Shown: positions 1 through 6,247 of the stretch, piece by piece
Numbering within the stretch: position 1 is the first letter of the stretch
How the letters are laid out: each line of letters opens with the position of its first letter
Program-made: the position numbers and the translations under genes
DNA from: a bacterium
GTDB lineage: Bacteria; Spirochaetota; Spirochaetia; JABEVK01
NCBI GenBank assembly: GCA_021781625.1
Contig: JAJXWL010000094.1
Coordinates: 1 to 7,198 of the forward strand
Reading direction: 5' to 3'
Length of the DNA: 7,198 nucleotides
Notes under the pieces: generated by a model
Told to the model about the DNA's origin: nothing
What the model saw: the letters and a program-made list of their open reading frames with translations, nothing else
Database searches by the model: none

Positions 1-1498
1 ATCTTTCGTCATAGGGCTCGCTACCCTGGGGGCCGACCAAAGTTTGTTCGTGACCTTTGCCTAAAAGCAAAACTGTGTCGCCGGGCCCTGCCAAGCTAAG
101 GGCAAAATCAACAGCCTGGGCTCGTGGGGTAATCTTCCAGTAGGTAATACCGAGCGATTTCTGGGTGATTCCAGCCTCCAGATCTGCTAAGATTTGTTCG
201 GAAGGTTCACCCCGAGGGTCTTCGTCTGTCAGGATGACCAAATCGGCCCATTGGTCGGCCAGCGAACCTTGAACTGGTCGCTTCACGCGGTCGCGCTCGC
301 CGCCAGAGCCAAAAACAGTGATGAGCTTGCCAGTACAAGCCTTTCGGGCGCTGGGAAGGAGTTTCTCAAAGGCCCCAGGGGTATGGGCGTAATCCACCAG
401 TACGGTAAATGGCTGACCTCGTTGAATTTGCCGCATTCGACCTTTCACGGAGGTGAGTTGCGGAATATAGCGAGCCCATTCTAAAGGCGACTGAGTGAGG
501 CCTTCAGTTCGGTTGACGGTTCCTGTTACCGCCAAGAGGGCCGCCAGGAGGTTTTCGGCATTAAAGCGGCCGGGGAAGGGGGCCTCCACTTCGAGAGTTT
601 GCCCCTTCCAAAGTAACTTCAGCCTCAAGGAGGAGGACGTTTCGGCCAACACTTGCGCTGAAAGTTCCACATCGGAGCGTTGTAAAGAGTAGAGATAAAC
701 TTCACGACCTTGTGCGGCTTGAACGAACAGTTCGTAGTGAGGGTCATCCGCATTGACGACGCCGAAAGCTTGATCCGTGCCACGTTCGTGCAAAGCTTCA
801 AAAAGTCTCGCCTTATCGCGACGGTAATTTTCGACGGTGCCATGAAATTCCAGGTGTTCGGAGGTAACGTTGGTGAACACGGCACATTCGTAGCGGACAT
901 CGGCCAAGCGAGAGGTTTTGGGGGAAAGTCCATGCGAAGTAGACTCTAATACGGCGTAACGTTTGCCATTCTCAAGCATTTGATAGAGCAGATGGTGAAT
1001 TTGCGGGGCTTCGGGTGTCGATTGCCGAAGGGCATTATGTTCAACTTCTTCACCCGTCTTCCATTGAACGGTAGAGAAAAAACCGCTGGGACGACCGGAA
1101 AGTTCCAGAAGTTGGTGAATATAAGAAACGGTTGAGCTTTTTCCATCCGTCCCGGTGACCCCGATGACGGGGATTTGCTTTGAGGGCTGGCCGTAAAACG
1201 CCGCACTCAAGGGGCTCATGGCGGCACGGGTATCGGTAACGACCAAGTAGTTTGTATCAGGGTATGGGGTTTCGGGAAGCTGAGCGACAACCACAGCCCG
1301 ACAGCCGCGTTCATGCACTTCGGGTAAAAAGCGTTGTCCATCGGTGTGAGTGCCGGGTAAGGCGAAGAAGAGGCTTTGGGGGCCCGCAGAACGGCTGTCG
1401 AAAACCAGAAATTGGAGCAGAGGTTCGGAACCCTCAGAGGGGCGCCAGTGTTGAACACAAGGTAGTGAAGCCAGTTGTGAAAGAGAAAGAAACGCCAT
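1..1498 (-). CDS. murE: UDP-N-acetylmuramoyl-L-alanyl-D-glutamate third-residue ligase (MurE), 3' end cut by window edge
   Basis: MurE is the cytoplasmic ATP-dependent Mur ligase that adds the third residue (diaminopimelate, lysine or ornithine, depending on the organism) to UDP-MurNAc-L-Ala-D-Glu during peptidoglycan synthesis. The visible 499 residues show the whole family pattern in order: substrate-binding FDSRSAGPQSLFFALPG at residues 33-49, the ATP loop GVTGTDGKSST at 113-123, ESTSHGL at 185-191, FTNVTSEHLEFHG at 208-220 followed by VENYRRDK with the lysine expected to be carbamylated at 229, VNADDP at 248-253, LVDYAHTPGAFEKLL at 367-381, FGSGGERDR at 396-404, and LLLGKGHEQ at 477-485. 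The last visible residues, YDER, match the position of the usual F/Y-D-D-R-E ending, so roughly 10-15 residues are probably missing. The ATG at 1498 is the only in-frame ATG/GTG/TTG near the N-terminus, and no Shine-Dalgarno precedes it. The specificity loop reads T-D-E-D-P-R (424-429) rather than the DNPR of diaminopimelate enzymes, so the amino acid added is uncertain. The gene is transcribed divergently from the nitroreductase. Confidence 0.96.
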   Translation of the reverse strand, partial: MAFLSLSQLASLPCVQHWRPSEGSEPLLQFLVFDSRSAGPQSLFFALPGTHTDGQRFLPEVHERGCRAVVVAQLPETPYPDTNYLVVTDTRAAMSPLSAAFYGQPSKQIPVIGVTGTDGKSSTVSYIHQLLELSGRPSGFFSTVQWKTGEEVEHNALRQSTPEAPQIHHLLYQMLENGKRYAVLESTSHGLSPKTSRLADVRYECAVFTNVTSEHLEFHGTVENYRRDKARLFEALHERGTDQAFGVVNADDPHYELFVQAAQGREVYLYSLQRSDVELSAQVLAETSSSLRLKLLWKGQTLEVEAPFPGRFNAENLLAALLAVTGTVNRTEGLTQSPLEWARYIPQLTSVKGRMRQIQRGQPFTVLVDYAHTPGAFEKLLPSARKACTGKLITVFGSGGERDRVKRPVQGSLADQWADLVILTDEDPRGEPSEQILADLEAGITQKSLGITYWKITPRAQAVDFALSLAGPGDTVLLLGKGHEQTLVGPQGSEPYDER

Positions 1499-1504
1499 AA
1501 GCGC

Positions 1505-1533
1505 ATGGTAACTTTGGGGGCTCTGGCCGTCAA
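1505..1533 (-). promoter_or_regulatory. Candidate murE promoter placing the start at the ATG (leaderless)
   Basis: On the minus strand, TTGACG (1533-1528) and TACCAT (1510-1505) are separated by 17 bases, matching sigma-70 consensus at 5/6 and 4/6 positions. A start seven bases past the -10 falls on the A of the murE ATG at 1498. No purine-rich ribosome site lies between the -10 and the ATG, which agrees with a leaderless transcript. The -10 box is only moderate, so this is a prediction. Confidence 0.4.
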
Positions 1534-1609
1534 TCCTGAGACAAAGGACAGACTTTCTAGGTTTCTCCTTTTTGTAAATCGTTTGTAATTTGAAATTAAG
1601 GAGAAAATT

Positions 1610-2182
1610 ATGGAAATCTTATTACCCATTCAAAAAAGGCGTGCCGCGCGAGCCTTTAGCGGAAAACTTGTCCCCCAGGAAGTCTTGGAGCACTTAGTCC
1701 AGGCAGCTGTCTTGGCGCCATCATGTGCCAACACACAGCCTTGGCGGTTTGTCACGGCGACGGGAGCTGCACTGGAACAAGTCCAAAAAGCTCTTACACC
1801 AGGCAACTATTGGGCCCAAAAAGCGGGGGCCATTACTGCTGTGGTGACTAACCCTGAGTGGGATATGCGAATGGATCACGGTAGAGATTATGCCTTTTTT
1901 GACACGGGAATGGCTGTGATGAATTACCAATTACAAGCCATCCAGGAAGGACTTTTGGTACACGTTATCGCAGGGTTCGACGTGCTGAAAGTCAAAGAGG
2001 CTTTGGGTATTCCTCAAGAGGTTGTCTTACTTGCTCTGATCACCTTAGGTTATGAGGGGTCTGCAGAACATCTCAACGAACGTCACCTAGCCTCAGAAAA
2101 GGCCGAAAGAACACGAAAACCTTTATCGGAAGTTTTCGCCTTTGATCGTTGGAATTTCGGGCTTTTACCACCAAACGAGTGA
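1610..2182 (+). CDS. Nitroreductase-family FMN-dependent oxidoreductase
   Basis: This 190-residue protein has the features of the short nitroreductase family, which are FMN-binding cytoplasmic enzymes, usually homodimers, that reduce nitro-compounds, quinones or other electrophiles with NAD(P)H. Visible signatures are the N-terminal IQKRRAARAFSGK (residues 7-19, the basic residues that contact the FMN phosphate), LAPSCANTQPWRFV (35-48, the APSxxNxQPW flavin motif), FFDTGMAVMNYQLQAIQEGL (96-115, matching D-x-G-x-A-x-x-N-x-x-L-x-A-x-x-x-G-L), GFD (122-124), LITLGYEG (143-150) and the C-terminal RKPLSEVF (169-176). Length is normal for the subfamily. The ATG at 1610 has a strong ribosome site, TTAAGGAG at 1596-1603, six bases upstream. 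It is a single gene between divergent murE and a separately led porin gene, so context does not suggest a substrate. No convincing own promoter or terminator was seen. Family assignment is firm and substrate unknown. Confidence 0.92.
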   Translation: MEILLPIQKRRAARAFSGKLVPQEVLEHLVQAAVLAPSCANTQPWRFVTATGAALEQVQKALTPGNYWAQKAGAITAVVTNPEWDMRMDHGRDYAFFDTGMAVMNYQLQAIQEGLLVHVIAGFDVLKVKEALGIPQEVVLLALITLGYEGSAEHLNERHLASEKAERTRKPLSEVFAFDRWNFGLLPPNE

Positions 2183-2386
2183 TTTTTCATGCCTTTTCGG
2201 GTCTTATATGGGACAGGTTAGAAAAAAAAGTACAAAGCAAGTTTGAGCTAAACTCAGAATCTTTTCTGAATTCCGAAACAGCATTAGTTCTTATTCTCGG
2301 TTTTCCCCGCTCATGCGACACTGACCTAGATTTCGACAAAAAGGAATCTGGTCCAGTTGGGACCAAGGAATTTCAAAGGAGTTCTT
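2183..2386 (+). promoter_or_regulatory. Intergenic leader of the porin-like gene with two small hairpins
   Basis: This 204-base gap holds no gene. Two inverted repeats are visible. TCAGAA/TTCTGA (2254-2259 and 2264-2269) has a 4-base loop and no T-run, so it is not a good terminator for the nitroreductase. TGGTCC/GGACCA (2349-2354 and 2360-2365) has a 5-base loop AGTTG and is flanked on both sides by AAGGAAT (2341-2347 and 2365-2371). The ribosome site AAAGGAG (2375-2381) follows nine bases after the second hairpin. The gap must contain the porin promoter unless the gene is read from upstream, but I could not pick out a convincing -35/-10 pair. Confidence 0.4.
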
Positions 2387-3745
2387 ATGAAGAAAATCGC
2401 TCTTCTTGTTTCTGCCGCGATGCTTCTGACAACAGCTGCCTTTGCTGACGACGGCGGAAAAGCCTCTCTGCAATGGTCGTTGTGGGGCCGAAGCATTTGG
2501 GCACCAGCGGTCAGCAATGCCAATGGTGACCTGACCTCTGCTATGGGTACCTCGTGGGGCACTTCCACCAGAAATACCCTTTTCGTGAAAGGTGACGCCG
2601 GAAATATCGGTTTTGACCTGACTTTGGGTTATGATAACGGTTCACTTTTACAATCATGGAATGATGGTCCTGTAGACGTTTGGGCCAAGCCTTTCGATGG
2701 CTTCAAGATTGCCATGGGTTACATTGAAGACTACACCCTCCGCGGTGAAGCTGACTACGGTGACTGGGACTGGATTCGTTCCTTCGGCACCGGTGACGAC
2801 TCCGTTTTCCAAGGAGTTGGAACTGTTCGTGGTGGTGCCGCTGGACCCATCTCGACCGAACTTTCCTACACAGCTGGCCCTCTTTACATCTACTACCAAC
2901 AGCCTTTCTTCGATAATGGTGGAAATTCAACACCTTACTATGCTTGGTATGATACTAATGGCGTTCTTGGCGTATTCCAAAATGCTAGTTACGGTTTGGG
3001 CTATACCATCCCCGGCGTTGGACAAGTTCGTGTTCAGAATGTTGGGTATTTAACTTCGCAAAGCTGGTCACAATTACAATGGAGTGCCGGAAATACACCA
3101 GGCTTTACTTACAGTAACTTTAACAATCCTGGGTACAACTTTGGTGTCTTCCAAGCAGCTTTCCGTTTAACTGGTGTTAAAGATCTGTATGCCGATATTG
3201 GCTTGTGGATTCCTGATACCATTGATGGAACCGCAAACTCCGTTAATGCATCCTCGCGTGCTGGTTATGACTGGGAAGTTCCTTTGTTTGCCACCTATAC
3301 CATGGGCAAGTTAAAGCTCAGCCTCAATGCTGACTTCCAATCCACCAACCCACATTGGTATCAGTGGGGAGCTGCGGCTTCAGGTGCTAGTTACACTGGA
3401 ATTGCTAGCCAACTGGGTATTTTGGCTGGTTTAGGTGTTGATTACTCCTTGGGCGGCGGTTTGAACCTGACCGGTGACGTCAAGTGGGCCAATACCTTCG
3501 CTAAAGACAATACCACTGGTACCTTAAACGAAACTTCGGCGATGATCGGTGTTTACAAAGGCTTAGCCAGCGGCGACATTGGTATCGGCTTTGAATGGGT
3601 CAACGGCGGTGTCTTCCATGGCCCGATCAACGGTGTTGAAAGTGCATATGCACAGAACGCTGGACCTGGTTCTGCTAATGGCGGAAAGAACGGTACTGCT
3701 GCGAACAACTTCGCTATCCCCGTTCGTATCGACTACTGGTTCTAA
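2387..3745 (+). CDS. Probable outer-membrane porin-like beta-barrel protein
   Basis: The 452-residue product begins with a classic signal peptide: MKK, a hydrophobic stretch to about residue 17, and a likely cleavage after AFA at residue 20, leaving about 432 mature residues. The rest lacks hydrophobic membrane helices and is rich in Gly, Asn, Ser, Thr, Tyr and Trp with alternating polar/nonpolar runs, as in beta-barrels. The C-terminus reads RIDYWF, ending in the aromatic residue used as an outer-membrane assembly signal. The inferred role is a channel or abundant surface protein. It resembles barrel proteins I associate with Spirochaetes, including the segment VWAKPFDGFKIAMGYIED at 101-118, but I cannot name a family. 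The start is the ATG at 2387, with AAAGGAG five bases upstream. An in-frame TTG at 2357 would put the signal peptide behind ten extra residues and is unlikely. Repeated use of GAC, TTC, AAC, ACC and GGT, together with a strong terminator, suggests high expression. It is a one-gene transcription unit by its downstream terminator. Confidence 0.85.
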   Translation: MKKIALLVSAAMLLTTAAFADDGGKASLQWSLWGRSIWAPAVSNANGDLTSAMGTSWGTSTRNTLFVKGDAGNIGFDLTLGYDNGSLLQSWNDGPVDVWAKPFDGFKIAMGYIEDYTLRGEADYGDWDWIRSFGTGDDSVFQGVGTVRGGAAGPISTELSYTAGPLYIYYQQPFFDNGGNSTPYYAWYDTNGVLGVFQNASYGLGYTIPGVGQVRVQNVGYLTSQSWSQLQWSAGNTPGFTYSNFNNPGYNFGVFQAAFRLTGVKDLYADIGLWIPDTIDGTANSVNASSRAGYDWEVPLFATYTMGKLKLSLNADFQSTNPHWYQWGAAASGASYTGIASQLGILAGLGVDYSLGGGLNLTGDVKWANTFAKDNTTGTLNETSAMIGVYKGLASGDIGIGFEWVNGGVFHGPINGVESAYAQNAGPGSANGGKNGTAANNFAIPVRIDYWF

Positions 3746-3776
3746 GGTTTACTTAGTCCCTCAGTTTGTCTGAGTG

Positions 3777-3811
3777 AGCCCTGCTGGACATTGGTCTGGC
3801 AGGGCTTTTTT
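3777..3811 (+). terminator. Strong rho-independent terminator of the porin-like gene
   Basis: AGCCCTGC (3777-3784) pairs perfectly with GCAGGGCT (3799-3806). The interior T-GGAC/GTCT-G adds five further pairs including two G-T wobbles, leaving loop ATTG. The stem ends in a run of six T (3806-3811). It lies 31 bases after the porin stop codon and separates that gene from the next. A second small inverted repeat, CTCAG/CTGAG (3760-3774), sits just before it. Confidence 0.92.
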
Positions 3812-3825
3812 ATGTCAGCGTGGGA

Positions 3826-3890
3826 AAATTATTTAAAGATAATTTGACAAGCTATTCATCATAATTTAAGGTTATTAAATAATTATTAAA
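3826..3890 (+). promoter_or_regulatory. AT-rich upstream region of the disrupted gene: possible promoter and operator repeats
   Basis: A perfect -35 hexamer, TTGACA, lies at 3844-3849, but the best -10 at 17-base spacing is poor (TAAGGT, 3867-3872), so the promoter is uncertain. The -35 overlaps the right half of an inverted repeat, AAATTAT/ATAATTT (3826-3832 and 3839-3845). Further on, TTATTAAA is repeated directly at 3872-3879 and 3883-3890, an 11-base period of about one helical turn. These could bind a regulator, although such repeats also arise by chance in AT-rich DNA. Confidence 0.3.
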
Positions 3891-4193
3891 CATAGTAAGG
3901 CCTTATAATTATGAATCCATCAAAGTTTGTCCTGGTTCTCTCTATTCTGTTTAGTCTGTTTTTTATTCCCGTTAAAACCTTTGCAGATTCCACGACAGGG
4001 TTAACCTATTTTTCTCTGGGACTTGGGCTTCAGGTTGCCAATGAACAGCTGGAACAAAGTACAGGTGCTCAAAGTTATATTCAAGCATTTCAAGTTTCCC
4101 CCCAAACAAGTTTTGCTTATGACGTGGCAAACTGGGGGGCTCTTGTTTTTACTTTCGATGTTTCACCGGCGATCAGTTCGTCGATTAACGACC

Positions 4194-4197
4194 CTAA
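4194..4197. repeat. Target-site duplication CTAA, left copy
   Basis: CTAA directly abuts the left inverted end and is repeated exactly at 5877-5880 after the right end. Four-base duplication is normal for the IS1380 family and fixes the element boundaries. Confidence 0.92.
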
Positions 4198-4213
4198 CCC
4201 GATTTTCTCACAA
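4198..4213 (+). repeat. Left terminal inverted repeat of the insertion sequence
   Basis: CCCGATTTTCTCACAA matches the reverse complement of 5861-5876 except at the seventh base (T here, C there). Similarity ends sharply after base 16. It is the expected transposase recognition site. Confidence 0.93.
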
Positions 4214-4217
4214 GTAA

Positions 4218-4247
4218 TTGAAAAGGGTACGAGCTTTCTGATATAAA
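4218..4247 (+). promoter_or_regulatory. Transposase promoter with extended -10
   Basis: TTGAAA (4218-4223, 5/6 match) and TATAAA (4242-4247, 5/6 match) are separated by 18 bases, with TG at 4239-4240 forming an extended -10. The predicted start near 4254 lies in the loop of the hairpin at 4225-4289, so its transcript lacks the upstream hairpin arm. Confidence 0.62.
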
Positions 4248-4289
4248 TATTTTTACCACAAAAAATTAATCAGAGGAAGCTACGTACCC
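4225..4289 (+). promoter_or_regulatory. Long bulged hairpin over the transposase ribosome site, probable read-through block
   Basis: The upstream arm 4225-4242 pairs with 4269-4289 in three blocks: GGGTACG/CGTACCC, AGCTT/AAGCT and TCTGAT/ATCAGA. That makes 18 pairs interrupted only by a one-base (A4282) and a two-base (GG, 4275-4276) bulge. The 26-base loop can add A-T pairs (T-run 4250-4254 with A-run 4261-4265). The only purine-rich ribosome site, AGAGGA (4272-4277), lies in the downstream arm, and the hairpin ends two bases before the ATG. Only RNAs starting upstream of the element contain both arms. Confidence 0.7.
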
Positions 4290-4291
4290 CT

Positions 4292-5641
4292 ATGGAAACA
4301 CAGTGTAAACAATTTGAATTATATCTTCAAGATGGTAGACAACGTAAATTAGTTATTAAAAATGACGGTGCAGTAACTTCTTCAGATGGTGGCTTAATCA
4401 TCTTGAGTCGTATCGAACAACGCAAAAAATGGATTCAGCGTCTTTCAGAATGTTTTCAAGACATGAGAAAATCTAGTCGTATTACATTCTCAATAGAAGT
4501 CCTGCTTAAGCAACTTATTTATGGCTTAGCGCAAGGTTATGAAGACTTAAACGATCATGATACATGGAGGAATGATCCCATGTTGACCCTTGCATGTGGA
4601 TTGCAACCATTTAAGGACCGTGGAGCTGGAAAGTCTACTTTAAGTCGCCTTCAGTTGAGTCAGATGGATATTGAAGACCGATACAAGAAACTCGGAATTG
4701 ACGAGAAAAAACTTCAAAACCTTCTTGTTGAAATATTCTTGGAAAGTCAAGCTGATGAGCCTACACAAATTATTTTAGACTTCGATTCCAGTGATATTCC
4801 GCTACATGGTGAACAGGAGGGAAGGTTTTTTCATGGATACTATGACGAGTATTGTTACCTCCCTCTGTTTTGCTTTTGCGACAAATGGCCTTTACTGGTT
4901 CAACTTCGTACTGCTGACAACGATGGTGCCACAGGTGTACTTGAAGCTTTACAATGGATGGTGCCTTTAATAAGAAAAAAATGGAAAAATACGAACATCA
5001 TATTCCGTGCGGATTCAGGATTTTGTAGAGATGCCATCCTTACATGGATTGAAAATCAAAATAATATGTTCTATGTGGTAGGATTAGCTCGTAACTCACG
5101 CCTAGAAAAGGAGATCAGCTCAGAACTCTTGGTCATGGAGGTTGTGTGCAATATAAAGAAACAGGCTCAGCGTATGTTTAAGGAATTTCCATGGCAGACA
5201 CAAGATTCCTGGTCATGTAAGAGACGAGTCGTGGCAAAAGCTGAGGTGTTGCCAGGTAAGACCAACCCACGTTTTATCGTTACAAATATTTCGCAAAAAT
5301 GTTGGCCTGCTCAAGAACTCTATGAAAAGCTTTATTGTGCCCGAGGTGATATGGAAAACCGTATCAAAGAGCATCAGCTACAGCTATTCTCAGTGCGAAC
5401 CAGCAGTCATCTACTCAAGGCTAACCAAGTAAGATTATGGTTAAGCACCTTCGCTTATCTGTTCTTTGTTGAACTCCGCGAGAATGTTTGGCAGAGTCAA
5501 GAAGCAAGTCACTGGGAACCATCCACGATTCGATCACGAGTCCTTAAAGTTGCAACCGTTGTAAGCGTAAGTACCCGAAGAATTGTAATTCAAATCCCAC
5601 GTTCATATCCGTGGTGGGAATGGTTTTCAAAAGCGGTCTGA
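4292..5641 (+). CDS. IS1380-family DDE transposase
   Basis: This 449-residue protein is the element's only gene and catalyses its cut-and-join reactions at the inverted ends. An N-terminal part (about 1-150) carries the family-typical SSDGGLIILSRIE (30-42) and LIYGLAQGYEDLNDHD (75-90) segments. The catalytic fold follows: ILDFDSSDIPLHGEQEGRFF at 161-180 with the first acidic residue (D163 or D165), the HGYYDEYCYLPL block at 181-192, FRADSGF at 238-244 with D241, and YCARGDMENRIKEHQ at 348-362 with E355. All three acidic positions are present and the frame is unbroken, so the enzyme should be active. The ATG at 4292 is the only plausible start. The ribosome site AGAGGA is unusually far away (14 bases between) and lies in a hairpin, which would keep expression low. 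Orientation is the same as the interrupted gene. Confidence 0.96.
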   Translation: METQCKQFELYLQDGRQRKLVIKNDGAVTSSDGGLIILSRIEQRKKWIQRLSECFQDMRKSSRITFSIEVLLKQLIYGLAQGYEDLNDHDTWRNDPMLTLACGLQPFKDRGAGKSTLSRLQLSQMDIEDRYKKLGIDEKKLQNLLVEIFLESQADEPTQIILDFDSSDIPLHGEQEGRFFHGYYDEYCYLPLFCFCDKWPLLVQLRTADNDGATGVLEALQWMVPLIRKKWKNTNIIFRADSGFCRDAILTWIENQNNMFYVVGLARNSRLEKEISSELLVMEVVCNIKKQAQRMFKEFPWQTQDSWSCKRRVVAKAEVLPGKTNPRFIVTNISQKCWPAQELYEKLYCARGDMENRIKEHQLQLFSVRTSSHLLKANQVRLWLSTFAYLFFVELRENVWQSQEASHWEPSTIRSRVLKVATVVSVSTRRIVIQIPRSYPWWEWFSKAV

Positions 5642-5860
5642 CAAGATATCCTAGATAGAAACCGAGAACCTTTTAAAAAACTAATTCTACGTAATAACTT
5701 TGTCTAGAATATGTAATTTTAAGCTTATATTTTTTCCAAAAGTCACTTAAATACTAATTAATAGCATTAAAAATTATCTAAGACTTCTCAGATCATTAGA
5801 AAACTAATTCTGGAAAGTAATATTCTAAAATTTCAACGTTAAAAACTTTATTTGAGATCA
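5642..5860. other. AT-rich noncoding tail of the insertion sequence with a 12-base direct repeat
   Basis: No gene is present between the transposase stop and the right inverted end. AAAACTAATTCT occurs twice, at 5677-5688 and 5800-5811. I saw no clear intrinsic terminator and no convincing outward promoter. The candidate TTGAGA at 5852-5857 has only GGCTAA at 17-base spacing across the junction. Confidence 0.5.
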
Positions 5861-5876
5861 TTGTGAGAAGATCGGG
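5861..5876 (-). repeat. Right terminal inverted repeat of the insertion sequence
   Basis: TTGTGAGAAGATCGGG is the inverted partner of 4198-4213 with a single mismatch. CTAA follows immediately. Confidence 0.93.
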
Positions 5877-5880
5877 CTAA
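5877..5880. repeat. Target-site duplication CTAA, right copy
   Basis: This is an exact copy of 4194-4197. Together with the next base (G5881) its last two bases form the AAG codon that would have been codon 96 of the intact gene. Confidence 0.92.
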
Positions 5881-5881
5881 G

Positions 5882-6220
5882 CTTACTCCTTTGGGTGTCT
5901 TTAGCGCCTCTGGCGAGATAGGTTGGGACTTTATCCAACCCCTAGCAAGAAATTTAATGTTACGGTATGGACCACGTTTTTCCGGAACCCTTTTTTCGGC
6001 AGAATATTCCAGTCCCACCCTTGGTCAGGTTGGTGCTAGTTCAGCCTTTTGGGGGGCAGGCGCCTCTGCTGTGGTCAATTGGTATCCGTTTCACAATGGT
6101 TGGGCTCTGATTGATAACTTTTTTGTTTATCTCTCTAGTCAAGTCTTTTATGACTTTTCGGGGGCTTTCACAGGACGGCTTCAAGCCGTCCCAGGAATTG
6201 GTTTAGGCATTGATCATTAA
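5882..6220 (+). pseudogene. 3' part of the interrupted beta-barrel-like protein gene
   Basis: The remaining 112 codons continue from LTPLGVFSASGEIGWDF to GIGLGIDH and stop at 6218-6220. They are rich in Gly, Ser and aromatic residues in alternating pattern (GWDFIQPL, YGPRFSG, FFVYLSSQVFYDFSG), consistent with barrel strands. Joined to the first 95 codons through AAG, they give a 208-residue protein. No internal stops or frameshifts are present, so the fragment has not decayed. The frame could be opened from a TTG at 5891, but there is no ribosome site and no signal peptide, so a functional product is unlikely. It is separated by only 27 bases from the lipoprotein gene. Confidence 0.85.
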
Positions 6221-6247
6221 TAGCTAGAGGATAGTAAAGGAGATGCT

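Larger units (their letters stand above)
3911..4246 (+). pseudogene. 5' part of an exported, probable beta-barrel protein gene, truncated by an insertion sequence
   Basis: Ninety-five native codons (3911-4195) encode a signal peptide (N-terminal lysine, hydrophobic core, likely cleavage after TFA at about residue 25). A mature start rich in Gly, Ser, Thr and aromatic residues follows (TYFSLGLGLQ, TSFAYDV, LVFTFDV). The codon at 4196 spans target DNA and insertion sequence. Fifteen further element-encoded codons follow, and a TAA at 4244-4246 stops the frame, giving a 111-residue hybrid. A weak ribosome site AAGG (3897-3900) lies ten bases before the ATG. If made, the product carries an export signal but too little sequence for the barrel. 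I infer an outer-membrane protein of unknown function for the intact gene, but do not recognise the family. Confidence 0.85.
4198..5876 (+). mobile_element. Complete IS1380-family insertion sequence, 1679 bases
   Basis: Ends are 16-base imperfect inverted repeats beginning CCCGAT, matching at 15 of 16 positions. They are bounded by CTAA duplications and enclose one intact DDE transposase gene. Length, duplication size and transposase type all agree with the IS1380 family. Deleting 4198-5880 rejoins the host gene in frame, which independently confirms the boundaries. The near-identical ends, exact duplication and undamaged host frame on both sides suggest a recent and potentially still mobile copy. 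Terminal noncoding parts are AT-rich: 94 bases on the left with a promoter and hairpin, and 235 bases on the right. Confidence 0.95.

Noticed and set aside
194..1500. Several plus-strand and other-frame open frames across the first 1500 bases
   Set aside because: They overlap the full-length minus-strand murE, which carries every family motif. The alternative products have no recognisable domains or ribosome sites.
2254..2269. TCAGAA/TTCTGA hairpin as nitroreductase terminator
   Set aside because: The stem is short and A/T-heavy and no T-run follows it.
2357..2386. TTG start extending the porin-like protein by ten residues
   Set aside because: The ATG at 2387 has an ideally placed AAAGGAG and begins a canonical signal peptide. 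The extension would cover the hairpin and ribosome site.
2149..2448. A 99-residue open frame bridging the nitroreductase end and the porin start
   Set aside because: It overlaps both well-supported genes in another frame and has low-complexity, charged content without a plausible start signal.
5852..5880. Outward promoter formed at the right end of the insertion sequence
   Set aside because: TTGAGA is a fair -35, but the hexamers at 16-19 base spacing match the -10 consensus poorly.
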